Shown here one piece after another: positions 30,745 to 42,057 of a DNA stretch of 64,000 nucleotides. Position 1 is the first letter of the stretch; each line of letters begins with the position of its first letter. This stretch comes from Melampsora larici-populina 98AG31 (taxonomy: Eukaryota > Basidiomycota > Pucciniomycetes > Pucciniales > Melampsoraceae), in NCBI RefSeq assembly GCF_000204055.1, contig NW_006768806.1, forward strand, positions 695,352 to 759,351. Reading direction: 5' to 3'. The notes beneath the pieces were generated by a model. That model made no database searches and was not told the origin of the DNA. It saw only the letters and a list, made by a program, of their open reading frames with translations. A program made the translations under genes and the position numbers.

Positions 30745-32639
30745 GGGGTGCCAGATATTTGATAGGGGCTAGAAATAGTGGCCGTCCAACACTATAGCAG
30801 TGTTGAGCTGTTTCTCTCTAAATCTCACAGGAATAATACTTAAATTGAGTATTGATATTCTGATGTGTTATCTTAAATAATTCAGCAAATCCCTGTGTTT
30901 ATTATTTTGAAGAGATATTCTTCAGGCAACTTCTAGTAGTTAGTTGTGCTATTGGAATATCCCTCTTTAATTTCTACAATATATTGGAAAGTGTTGGTCT
31001 TTTTGATCTAGGGGACTTGAACACAATCTGAAGGATGGAAGGGTTGTGGAGGAAGAGAAGGGGCTCTCATTCAAGAGATGAGTGCTGGGTGCACAGTCTA
31101 TGCTTTAGGATCATTTTTTTAAGTACCTTTTGCATGTCTGCATCTGTCACACCAGTCCAAATGTGTTTGCAGACTTGTAGCACCACATTCCTGCCTTTCT
31201 CCCTCACCCCTCCACTCAATCTGGATATCTTGATCCTATTATATATCCTTACCATTCTTTTAACACATCCAAAGTGCAATCCAACTTCTGCATAATCCAT
31301 AAACTCATTGACCTGATGGCCCAGTCATCTGTCTTGGATCAGATCCACCAGTGCATGCCACCTTAACCCTCACCTTGACCCTGGGGTAGTCAACAAAGTT
31401 TCTTGGCATTTTGATTTAATGAAATCCTTATCTGAAGTGAAAGTTTAATTCTCTGAGTCAAATGAAAATTCATTGTTTCATTTCATTTCATTTTTCTCTT
31501 GTGGGTTTTGATTTGTTTTAAGGAGTGTAATCAAAGGTATGATTAGATTCTTGTATTTTAATCATCCATGTTCTTCATCTTAATTTTCTTTACATTGTGT
31601 TTTGATGGAATCAGAAACTCAATGCCACAGTGATTTGATAAACATATTTTCTAGAGTAGAAAGCTTACATTTTGAAGACCATTTGATCAACATCAATCAA
31701 GTAATTTGAGTGATCATAATCAAACAAACAACTAATGAGCGCAGATAGTTGATAAGACATTTGCTCTTTTGCTTCCTTTTATCGGAAAAATCAGTAACAA
31801 TGACTTACTGAAGGACTGGTAGGTCGTGAGCCGTCCGTTCCTTGCGGTTTCTGTGGGTGATGACTTTTGAAGACAGTGGATTGCACAGTCCTTTTCAGAC
31901 GAGGTAAACCATGTGACTCCGTTAAAACGCGGATGACCGGAAAGTCTCCGCACGCCGATATCAGCGATGAATACACCAATTTGCATCCACAAATTGGGGT
32001 ATTCACTGGTATCCATCAATCAGTCCGCTTGCCGCAAAGTTGGACAGTCTTACGAGCTGGTCGACTCTGCCACTGGCAGACCTATCAGCGTATCTGCGTC
32101 CCAACAAGCAAGTCTAAAGTGCGAGTTAGGATCCAATTTGCGTGTCACCGTGTTGTAAACTATCAAAAGCACTTCATGATCCTCGGGCTATGCGAAATTG
32201 AATACATTGGTGGCGCAATGGACGTCTTTGATGCTCCTTCGGGTGCAAATTGATAACGCAAAGGAATCAACTCAAGCAATACACGAAAGGTTATTCGCGT
32301 GCATCAGCGGTTGGCACAAGTCCCTCTTTGCGGAATTGGCCCCATCCTCAGAGGATTAGTCAGTAGCGCTTCGTATTCACCGAGCGTTCACAAAACGAAC
32401 AGAACTCACAAATCCCTCCGCTCTGGTACCAAGAGGGTTGAGGCTCAGCATCGCGTCACTGTTTGAATCACACTTGGACCCTGTTCGAAAATCGCCAAAA
32501 ACCCTCTACTCGAGATGCCCTAGTGCAAAGTGGGACGCTTTCAAAATGGCTCATACATTTCCTCAACCTGAAGATAAAAAGAAGCCCAGATTTGACGCGA
32601 AAGTGTTTCCCCCGACTCGAAATTTGAACTTACAAAGCT
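30745..32639. other. Gene-poor stretch
   Basis: A hairpin (caacactatagcagtgttg) lies near 30808. An open frame at 31067-31300 (minus; AEVGLHFGCVKRMVRIYNRI) is not recognised. From about 31.8 kb the sequence becomes less AT-rich and may belong to the flank of the secreted-protein gene or to an older gene remnant. Confidence 0.35.
31967..32158 (+). CDS. Possible exon of an unidentified gene
   Basis: The frame includes QSACRKVGQSYELVDSATGR and ISVSASQQASLKCELGSNLR and ends at a stop at 32156. Its composition is protein-like, with two cysteines. An overlapping frame on the same strand (31867-32253) is longer but looks less natural. I cannot see a start or a signal peptide, so this is a weak candidate. 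Confidence 0.2.
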   Translation: MNTPICIHKLGYSLVSINQSACRKVGQSYELVDSATGRPISVSASQQASLKCELGSNLRVTVL

Positions 32640-33366
32640 ATGCTTACAATTAATCATCTACAACCTGTCTTCCCCTTCGTGTGCGCCATTGCACTCTTGC
32701 TAGTCAATTCTGCCATTGCTGGCCAACTTGGACAATCCCACGCCTTTGCAATTTCTCATGTTTGTAATGGCTCTATTGCTTGTTCACTCATCAATTCCAA
32801 TTGGCCGACTGGAAAAGAATTCACTTGTGGAAATGTTTGCCAACGTTTATATCTATCAGTCAGACATCTAGTTAACTTTCTCTCAACATTCAGGAAACTA
32901 TTTCCTCGACCTCCTTTGCTTCTGCCTATCCTTACATGATGATGGGGCAGGGAATCTCGATGATAAATTCAAGTAGCTCATGGCCCTCTTCAGTCAACTC
33001 CGAGTGTCAAGATATCACAGCTGCCGAGCAATTTCAGTATCACAACGGTAATTTCGAAAGTTCTCTGGTGCAGTTTGACTGACTTTGGGCTCAAGAGGTC
33101 TTTTTGGTGACAAAAAAACAGGAGTTTGGAATGCTTACTATGCGATTGTCACCAATTGTGGCTGTACTGGGACTGGAGAAAGCGCAATTCCGGATTGCAC
33201 TGATGCTACCTCTCAATCGAGTGCAGCTTGCAATATCGCAATGTTGAGCTCAATTCACCCAACGATGTATCTTCTTACACGTAAGATTTACACTGACATA
33301 TTCCGCAATAACAGGTTCGCGTTCTGTGCCATCGAGATGAACGATGTCGTCTGCACCTACACATGA
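32640..33366 (+). CDS. Small cysteine-rich secreted protein (candidate effector)
   Basis: The ATG at 32640 starts a clear signal peptide (FPFVCAIALLLVNSAIA, cleavage before GQLGQ). The mature part has paired cysteines: HVCNGSIAC and EFTCGN in exon 1, SECQD in exon 2, and TNCGCTGTGE, IPDCTD, AACNIA, AFCAIE and VVCTYT in exon 3. I infer an intron at about 32835-32893 (a GTTTGC donor, not a strong site) and one at 33048-33097 (GTAATT...AG). Exon 3 then runs uninterrupted to TGA at 33364. The mature protein is about 160-170 residues with no known domain, the profile of a rust or other fungal secreted effector or wall protein. The alternative is that the first intron is wrong and the protein is truncated. 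Confidence 0.5.
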
Positions 33367-35175
33367 TCTGAAAGAAGAGCTCCTAAAGTCTGTATACATG
33401 ATAGCCATGTGTAATGTTTTGTAATGTTTTATCTTTTTGAAAAGAAAACTGCAGGCAAGGAATGTTTTTGTTAGCGAAGATGGTCAGAACAGTTTCTTGT
33501 TAGATGTTTTACCTCGTCTTTTAGTATATAAACATTTACTTGTATCGTGTAGTGTTTGTCCTTTTCTCTGTCGAATTATTCACGCAGTTTTCCTCACTCA
33601 AATACGTACCTAGAAAGTCATGCACTTTCTAGGGTACACCCGAGCCCAATAACTCGATCATAAAAAACTTTTTTTCGCACTGTTTTGGCTAGTGTCTTTT
33701 TTGTTAGTTTATCACCTTTAGCTGTTCCTTTGTGATTCTTTGTTGTGTTTTGATCACCTACATCCATCTTTTTTTGATTTCTCGTATTCTTTTACACTTT
33801 TCTGTTTTGAATCTTTTGTCTACATAATTGTGTATCAGTTTGTTTTGCGCGGTCCCTCTTGTACTTACTCAGGCACGTGTGTTTTTCGCGTGGTGACGAT
33901 TTTTTCTTCTTCTCGGTTATGTTTTTATCTCGCATTTTCATGATCAGTGGTTGTGTAAATTTTCCGTGTAGGTTCCATCTGTCCTATGAACCATGTATCC
34001 CCCAGACCTCCTCCACTGCAGTCTGCTTACTCTTGCATCACAGTGTTATTGATTTACATGCAAGAACAATTATACTAAAGTATGATCATCTAGTACAAGA
34101 GACTTAAAGGTTTCTTTTGCTCTGACCAAAAGATCAAGTCTTCCGCTAGATGCAGCTAATCAAGCGCTGAGGCCTCAATGCGAGAAACTTAACTTAACAA
34201 ACCTCCGCACGAGGGACTTTGTTAAGTTAAGCGAGAAACCATAAAATATAAGAGTGAAAGAGAAACCTCAGGTGAAAATTGAGAGGGTTTACCAATTACA
34301 AGTCCTCACACCACAAACTTTCATCCTAAAGATTTGTTGTTATCTGTTTGGAAGTAAAACAAGCGTGAGGACCATCAAATCCCGACCATCCTCTTCCTGT
34401 TATCATGCTGACAGTTGAACTCATAAAAACCAAATTTGTCGGGTGTCTATCAACTGTGAACAGGCTTGTGACTTTCCATATGGACCAAAGGGTCAATGCA
34501 TAGGGATTTCTATCGGAAAGAGCTCGGAGAAACCTTCCCCCGGTGCCTCGGGCAACCCCCCACACTGCTCGACTCCTATCAGGGAGCCTAGGTCAGGTGT
34601 AGAAAAGGAGTTGGGCTCGTAGAGAAGCAACATGTTAGCCCCGCACCCAAACGACCACACCAGAAGGAAGATATCTAAAAGATATTCATCCAGATCATTG
34701 CCATCCATCTTTCCAAATCATTTGAGTACAGGATATTTTAAATAGCTTGTCAATAGACATCTCTGGTTTCAATTTATCTCATTTATTTAATCATGATCTA
34801 ACTATAGTAATATGCTGGAAAGACGAGCTAGAAAAGTGGTCTGTTGTTGAGATCTGTTCGGTTATCCATGAGTGTCGAGGTGATCATTCCAAGTAGCAAG
34901 GCACTGGGATTTTTCAAAAACATGGGATAAGTAAAATTTAGCTATTCAAATCATTTTGCGATGTGTCTAAGATGAATGATTCATTCAATTTCCACTACAT
35001 GATCAGATATCACATTGATCAAATACTTCTATTTGCATACAATTTTGTTTAGAATACTGTCTAAAAACATCAAGTAATAGAACAAGAGTAAGTAATAAAC
35101 CAATCAAAATCCCCATAACCTAAAGAAACGAAAAAAACCCACAATTTGTAAAAAAAAGATCTTACATATCACAAA
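33367..35175. other. Intergenic region with two hairpins
   Basis: No gene is recognised between the secreted-protein stop and PUS7. T-rich DNA dominates 33.65-33.95 kb. A hairpin (GTACCTAGAAAGT / ACTTTCTAGGGTAC) lies at 33605-33637 and another at 34188-34231. An open frame at 34493-34708 (minus) is unconvincing. Confidence 0.45.
34180..34239. repeat. Foldback hairpin flanked by a 9-bp direct repeat
   Basis: CTTAACTTAACAAA pairs perfectly with TTTGTTAAGTTAAG around a loop that itself contains CTC/GAG. GCGAGAAAC occurs on both sides (34180-34188 and 34231-34239). This has the layout of a tiny foldback insertion with a target duplication. Confidence 0.5.
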
Positions 35176-38100
35176 TCACGATTCCTTATAAGCCATTCTT
35201 TCTCTCATCCTATCAGTCATCTTAGTTTGTGCTCCTTTTCCAGTATCACTCTTTAAAATCTCTCTTAAGGCCATAGTAGCATAAGCCGAACTACCTAAAG
35301 TGAATTCAACTTTTAATGCCATATTCTTCTTACAATCTTCGTTGGCTTCATCGGTTGAAGTCCATTCTTTAGGTTCAGGTAATTTCATTCCAATCAATTT
35401 ATCTTCATCTGCAAAACTTAATGGTAATTCCGGGTCTTCATACTCGTATAGTGCAAATTTCACATCAGTTGGCATGTGTAAAATCTTTCGGTATGCACCG
35501 GCCTGAACATCAAATGATTCAAAGTGTCTGTCAGCTTTAGAAAGCTAGTTAGGATACATATTTAGAGAAGATCTCCTTACCATGGAGTATTCACTACGGC
35601 ATAAGCAATCATCGATCAAATTCACAATAAATTACTACTAGACATCTTTACTTTTTGAAGAACTAGATGTCACGGAAAAAGATGAGAACTTACGCTTGAC
35701 CACGACGAAGATTTTCAGGGTCTAGACCGTCTCGTTTCATCATATCGAGATACATTTGACCTAATGTACCTTTAGGATATTCAATCTTGAATCCGATCAA
35801 AGGCAATACAACATCTTGTATAGTGTATGATTTGCATTCAGCTTCATCGTTTAGCACTTTCACCGGTGGGACTTTATCTTCTAAGTCATATCAGGCAAAA
35901 AAAACAGCCATAGATCAGCTTTTGTGAATGATGTAGAGAGTCAGAAAACTACGAACTTTCGGTTGTTGCAGTCTCATCGTCACCATCCAATGCTACTTCT
36001 ACAACATCATTTCCGCCGGTTGTTACGGCGACTAGATCTCCAACAACAGGCTTATCACACCCATACAACCGCACTCTTTCTGATAAGACATGGTTCCATA
36101 TGTAAGATTGGTAGGCGTGAATATACATCATCTTCAAGTTCTTGGGGATCTGGAAAGTTACAAAAGATAAAAGAAGTCAGCGTTGATCAAGCGATCCCAA
36201 CTTGAGGAGAATGTATCAATATCAGCCACTAACGCTAGCCAAAGCTCCAACCTTATCAGTGAGTCCATCCTTTTTACTGAAATATTGTAATACTATAAAA
36301 ATCAAAGGATATAAACCAAACAGATGAGTATAAAGGTTATTTTTCAAGTCTTTGCCAGAAAAATTGACTCAACTACATCGTTCAGCAACACATCTTCTTG
36401 GCATAAGTTCTAAAGTAGCTTTAGCATCTTGACTTTGTTCCCAAACCGAACGAGCATGTTCAACATCTTGACTTTCACCTAATTTCTTTCTCATGATCAA
36501 ATCAATGGCTAAATCCCAATCAGCTTTAAGTAAACTTAATCCAATCAAATGAGTTCCAACGGCTGTGGTACCGAATCGTTGCATTCCAAAATAATTCAAA
36601 AATCCACTGGTTGAAAGTGATTGAACTGCTTCTTTTAAAACGGTAGGTTTTGCTGGGATCACATCACTATCATATGATTTGATACCTTTGAACTCGTAAG
36701 TCATCTCTATCAAAAGTCAAGTAAAGTGAGAAACGACAAACCGTAAGATGATCACAAATCGATTGCCCTTCGAGTCACCTAACTTCAGAGGATGATCTTC
36801 ATACGTCAAATCACCAATTCGAATCCCTTTATCACCACGTTCACTAAACCCATGTACCTTTTGATTCTTCTTAATCCGATTAACAGTTGACCAAACTTGT
36901 TGGATATCTTTTCTACCTCTCTTATAACTAACTCTTTGACAACTAACTGATCTTTTATCTTTCGTACCACAGATCCCGAAATCCCTTGAAACGTTTTTCG
37001 AAAATAATAAATTAGATAAAATCGATAAGGCTTCTTGTGTTTCTCGATTTGTTTTTTGTAATGTGAAATGAATATAAGCAGGATTTGTATCTGGAACTGT
37101 AACTGAAATTCTTAAAAGTGTTTATAAATCAATACAAAAACTTTCAAATGGGATTTAACAACATCATATCTGGATTTAAACTTACGTCTTCTTTCTTGAT
37201 GTTGACCAGGTGATGACCATTTGATTTGGATCACTGCTTCTCCATTTTCCAATTCTTTATGTTCGGTTACCAATCGTCCTTGAAAACTTTCACGAAAGAT
37301 TTGATGAAACTTTTTACGCTGTTCTTTACAATCGATAGGCTAAACCAGAGAAGAAATTGAGTTCAGAGCTGTTCAGATTATCATAGCCTTTGAAACCAGT
37401 ATTTCATGTGTTAATAGGCTGCAGAGAGAAAAGCTTAGCCTCATAGAAAATGCCAAAAATTGGGCTACTTTCAACGGGCGGCTAGAAACTCACATCTGAT
37501 AGAAGGCAAGTAGGTGCCGAGGCTTGAGGGGGTTTTGAAGGAGAAACATCTTCTTTGGATAATTCGTTAGGCTGTTGACCTTCATCTCTCGCAGGACCAG
37601 ATTCATCGGCCTTAGATACATCATCGTTACTATTAGATTTTTGATCACTTTTTCCATCTTGACGCTTGTTCTTAAATCCCTTCGATCGGTCATCATTTCT
37701 TTTAGAACCAATAGGACCCCGAGCCACAAACCCTTTCAATTCTTCAAATTTCTCATTCCCAAGAATCTCAATCAATTTCTCATCACAATCCACTGGCCAT
37801 TCCTATCCCAAACCAAACCATCAAAAATCCAATCCCAAAACCACAAACCAAAAAAAAAAATTCATACCTTTACATCAACAACCTCTTTGGGACCTTTAGA
37901 AACTTGAGTATTTCCTACTTCTTTATCTTTAGAAGGGTTCTCAATCTCTTTCAATCGAACAATTTCACCAAATCGATCTACTTCATAAACCAAAAAATCC
38001 GTAAATCGATGTTTAAGTATAGCAGAAAACGAAGGTAAATGTTGATTAATATAACATTGAATTCCAACTTGTTCTTCCGAAAGATAAGGTTTGGTCATAT

Positions 38101-38323
38101 CAATCTGATCAAGTAATGTCTTAGGTACGCTAGGTGTCGTTGTTTCCTTCTCCACTTGACTAAGAACTTTGTCGGGGCTATTTGGGATTGGTATTTCTTC
38201 GGTGGTTATGATGGTATCTTGATTGTTTTGATCTGATTTTCGTTTTTTGTGGTTGATTTGTTTTGATCTATCGTCAGTTGATGAAGCTGATCTTTTTTTC
38301 TTATTCGTTGAAGGACTCTTCAT
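35176..38323 (-). CDS. PUS7: tRNA/mRNA pseudouridine synthase Pus7 (TruD family)
   Basis: TruD-family enzymes isomerise uridine to pseudouridine in tRNA and, in eukaryotes, other RNAs, mainly in the nucleus. From the ATG at 38323 the protein has a basic, nuclear-type N-terminus ([14 protein letters not shown], then HKKRKSD) and the N-terminal signature [20 protein letters not shown]. The catalytic motif [16 protein letters not shown] (Asp in GTKD) is in the exon near 37.0 kb, [18 protein letters not shown] near 36.6 kb, [13 protein letters not shown] near 36.1 kb and [15 protein letters not shown] at the C-terminus. Short introns of about 50-120 nt separate some eight exons. The frame could extend upstream to 38467, but that part is not conserved-looking. 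All domain landmarks are present, so the gene is probably functional. Confidence 0.92.
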
Positions 38324-38960
38324 GTTATATACAATTTGGAATCTTGATGACTTTTCTTTTGATTTGCTTAATGAGATTTTTTTTGCGGGGCTTCCAAAAA
38401 AAGTTGATTGCCAAATTGCCGCAGTCGGGAACCGACCCGGACCTGTTGACAGTTTCATATTTACCAACGCGGGGCGCCTTCACTGCCTTGGCTCTCGTGA
38501 TGGGCGCGCCTTTTGAGTACGCAAGATATAAATACGCTGATCATCATCAAGATAATTCATTGTAATCCAAATATATGTACATATAGGAAGGAATTGACCA
38601 AAAGGTGACAGAGTGAGACAGGAACAAGTGAGTCAAGATTAAATCAACCTTAATAATCAGTACTCTAAAGTAGAATGTCGTATCATCATCCTATTTGCCA
38701 CAGATATTTTCAAAGATATCTATATAGTACGACGGAGTGGTACGATGTACTAGGCCAAAATAGATCATTTATGGGATACAAAGTACAAATCCGGACTCGT
38801 GCCCGGGCACGTGCCCAGAAGTCCAGTTTCCCGGACACGAGGGAAAAACTGGGCAAAACTTAATTCCCACCTCACTGCCCAATTCACTGCCCAAATCTGA
38901 TCTCCGCTCAGATTCCACACACCCAATTCAATACCCACATACCAGATTAACTTTAATTTC

Positions 38961-39953
38961 ATGTCGTTGTCTCAAGATATACCCTCTGATACCTCCAATT
39001 CCCTTGACCCTTCTTCCGAACCAGATCCTAACGCTACTCATCTCCAACTGGACCCTTCAACTCTCAGTCAGGTGCTCACTGGCGCGATCCAACTAGCTCA
39101 ATCCGCCGGCTCAAGTGTTCCCAACAAAAACAAAATGCCCAAAGCTAAGAAACCTCGTAAATCAAAAGCAGATCAACCCAAACCACGCTCGCCTCCTAAG
39201 TCAAAAAGTCGGAAACCAAAATCGAAGAAGTCCAAAAAGCCGAAATCCGATGATGAAAGTTCTAATGACGAGGATGAGAAGGGCCGCAGGACAACCATTC
39301 ATTGGGAAAATGATGATAATGGGGCGGGGAAATCTTCGATGTACTTATTGCTCAATTGGCTCACAGATGAACATAATTTCAGTAGATTCAAAGATAACAA
39401 ATCTGAAAAGCGAGCTGTGGCTAAAGAGATTGAAAGGTATTTCATAGATAATGGAATCACTTGGCGAGATGCGAACACGATCCGGAAAAAGGTACATATT
39501 TTTGTCTTATTCATGTTTCTTTCCTTTGTTGATGTCTCAGTCTCACTTTATTGATTTCTTCATAAATCAATATTGTGATACAGATTATGCGATTAGAAGA
39601 GGCTTGGCGCAAAGCCGATGATGAGCGAAACCGGACTGGCCAAGGCACTTGGATGACAGCGAAGGAAGTCAAGGCTGCGAAAGGTTGGGCTGATGATAAT
39701 CCTGAATGGATTAAAATGGAAAAGGTAGCCTTCGGTAAGCAATCATGCTGGATCTATGCATGTTTCCCTTATGTGTTGTTCTAATGTCTTTTCTCGCATT
39801 CTTCTTAGCATCTATCTTGAAGAAGTGTAGATACTTCGTGGAACTGGAGCCCGTCTTTGGAACCCGACATGCTAATGTCAGACTCGCTGCCGCGCACGGT
39901 TTACCTGCACCTACTCAAAACCTTGAAAGCGAAGTTCAAATGGAGCGTGATTC
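38961..39953 (+). pseudogene. Myb/SANT-like protein of the Harbinger element, 5' part
   Basis: Exon 1 (38961-39491) encodes a Ser/Pro/Lys-rich start and a trihelix-like block (MYLLLNWLTDEHNFSRFKDN, then NGITWRDANTIRKK). Exon 2 (39584-39734) continues IMRLEEAWRKADDERNRTGQ. Exon 3 starts at 39809 and reads KKCRYFVELEPVFGTRHANV. The coding frame runs straight into the chromovirus LTR at 39954 and resumes after the duplicated GATTC at 46213. In PIF/Harbinger transposons such a protein binds the element ends and recruits the nuclease. The insertion should abolish a normal product. Confidence 0.75.
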
Positions 39954-40103
39954 TGTTATGGTCAAGGCTTCTACGAGATCAGGTGTGCTTATTATTATAA
40001 CGAGATTGAAGCATGAGGTTACAACAAGGATGGCACGCGCACAGAACTATGGCGGTGAGGTTGTACTCAATATAAGCATATCCCCAGTATAGGGATCATA
40101 ACA
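39954..40103 (-). repeat. 3' LTR of the chromovirus
   Basis: It is 150 bp, TGTTATG...CATAACA in the plus-strand reading. It differs from the 5' LTR at two sites, both CG here and CA there. A TATA-like stretch (gcttatattgag, sense strand) lies in its first third. Confidence 0.95.
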
Positions 40104-40118
40104 CTACCTCCCCCTTTA
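40104..40118 (-). other. Polypurine tract of the chromovirus
   Basis: The sense (minus) strand reads taaagggggaggtag directly before the 3' LTR, the expected plus-strand primer position. Confidence 0.75.
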
Positions 40119-40199
40119 CGTCTCCCGCTCCCTCTTGCTGAGCTGACGTCTTTCCCCGGGCTAGCGTTAAAAAACCCACGTGGGGAAAAAGCATTGCCC

Positions 40200-41674
40200 T
40201 CAACGTACTCTCCGTGTCCTTTTGTATTTAGTCTCAGCTCTTGGGTATTTGATGTTAAACCTATCCACTACATCTTGCGCATTACCTAAATTCTCGGCCG
40301 GTTCCCATGAGTCCTCCTCTGGGCCATATCCCTTCCAGCTGACTAGATATTCAATTTTTGACCCTCTTTTCCTCTTGTTGATTATATCACTAACTTCGAA
40401 TTCTTCTTCTTCTTCAACTATGATTGGTGCCGGTGGAGGTTGAAGTTGCCCACTGATGACACTTGCTTTGTATGGTCGTAGTAGGCCTACAGAGAACACT
40501 GGATGTACTCGCTTCATTGAAAGAGGTAGAATCAGTTTATAGGCATTTTTTGATATTCGATGAGAAATTTCGAAAGGTCCTAGCCATTTATGTGCAAACT
40601 TTGCACTTGGTCGCGTTGTTGAGATGTGTCTCGAATCCAGCCAAACTTTTGATCCTACTTCCCAATCGGGGGACTCTTGTGTTTTCTTATCGTAGTTTGC
40701 CTTAAACGGTGATATGCCTGTTGATGTGTGCGGACTGTTATTGTATGAAAATTCTGCCATGTCAATCAGGTTAGCCCAGTTATCTTGCTTATACGTAACA
40801 AAGTGACGAAGGTACTGTTCGATAGCCTTATTTGCTACCTCGGATTGGCCGTCCGTTTGAGGATGATACGCCGTCGAAGCCTGTGTCACTATGCCTAACT
40901 GTTTATTCAGTTCCTTTGTTATCTTAGATATGAAAACGTTACCCCTATCCGATGTAATAGACTTCGGGGTCCCGTGGTATTTCCATACGTATTTGATCAT
41001 TAGTTTTGCTAGCTCTTCGGAAGTCATTGTTGTTGTGCAAGGAATGAAATGGCACATCTTAGTCAAGCGGTTGACAACTGTAAGGATACAATCTTTCCCT
41101 TCAGATATGGGTAGGTCAGTAATAAGATCGTAACAGATATCAGTCCAGGGACCAGCTGGTATGGGCAGTGGTTGTAGGCTTCCAAAAGGTTTAGTCGTCC
41201 TTGGCTTCACTCTCTGACAGGAATGACACCCGTCGACGTACGCATTCACGAATACTCTCATCGACGGCCAGTGATACTGCCTCTTCACCAATTGTAGGGA
41301 CTTTAAACGGCCTGGATGGCCTGCTAAGACACTATCATGTCTTGATTTCATAATCTTGAGCTTAATGTCTTCATTGTCCGGTACTTCTATCAGGCCCTTA
41401 AAATAGAGCACTCCGTCCACTAACGCATGGTCCTCGTATGAATGATCTGGACTCTTCAAGCAGTTTTCCATTATCCGCATAAGACGTTCATCTTCCTTTG
41501 ATTTATTTCTGATTTCCTCAATGATTAAGGTGTCATCCCAAACTTGAGGTACTTCTGCTTCTTCCAGTTCGAAAACTTCTTCAGCTTCTTTATAATCTGA
41601 TTCTCCATAATCTGCAACCTCCTCACAATCCTCAAACCATTCATTTATGTCACTTTTGTCAATCAACCAACTCT
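40200..41674 (-). CDS. Integrase with C-terminal chromodomain (chromovirus Pol, 3' part)
   Basis: The frame contains the HHCC zinc-binding domain (RHDSVLAGHPG ... GCHSCQRVK), the DDE core (ICYDLITDLP, ITSDRGNVF, and YHPQTDGQSE carrying the Glu), a GPF/GPY-like segment (KWLGPFEISHRI) and a chromodomain (YLVSWKGYGPEEDSWEP) that would target insertion to modified chromatin. About 50 residues normally present between SPFKANY and the ESPDWEVG motif are missing without breaking the frame. The frame can be read up to 41711, but residues before SWLIDKS come from the inserted miniature element. Before that insertion this frame was continuous with RNase H. Confidence 0.9.
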
Positions 41675-42057
41675 CACTGCCAGCATTAAATAGGTTCCCT
41701 GGTCGGAACATGACCTAGGCTGGGAATATCATTGAGAGAAGAATGGAGCATCAAATCATCTTGCACTGCACATCTGAGCCATAAAGCATACACTACATAT
41801 GTGCAAACATCTGAATAAATCCTTAGCTATCAGCTACATACAGGTCCGCTCAGTTATCTGCTCATCTAGATAAGAAAATCATGTGTAATACATGCTGTAA
41901 CTTTGTTCAGATTGAGACACACATTTCAAAATATTGACTACATATATCACAATGGCTACTCAGGAAATATTGATGGAACTGTGTAACAGTAGCAGAATGG
42001 GAATCTGATCACTAGGACCCATATTCCCATCTGGGAACCTCTTTAATGCTGGCAGTG
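41675..42057. mobile_element. CACTA-type miniature element (383 bp) inside the chromovirus
   Basis: The left end reads CACTGCCAGCATTAAATAGG and the right end is the inverted copy CACTGCCAGCATTAAAGAGG. TCT is duplicated at 41672-41674 and 42058-42060. The ends match those at 29430 and 63337. There is no coding capacity; the reverse transcriptase frame runs into it and stops at 41960. Removing the element plus one TCT joins the RNase H and integrase frames without a shift. Confidence 0.92.

Noticed and set aside
34326..34708. Short minus-strand ORFs between the secreted-protein gene and PUS7
   Set aside because: They overlap in two frames, with no start context, domain or splice pattern.
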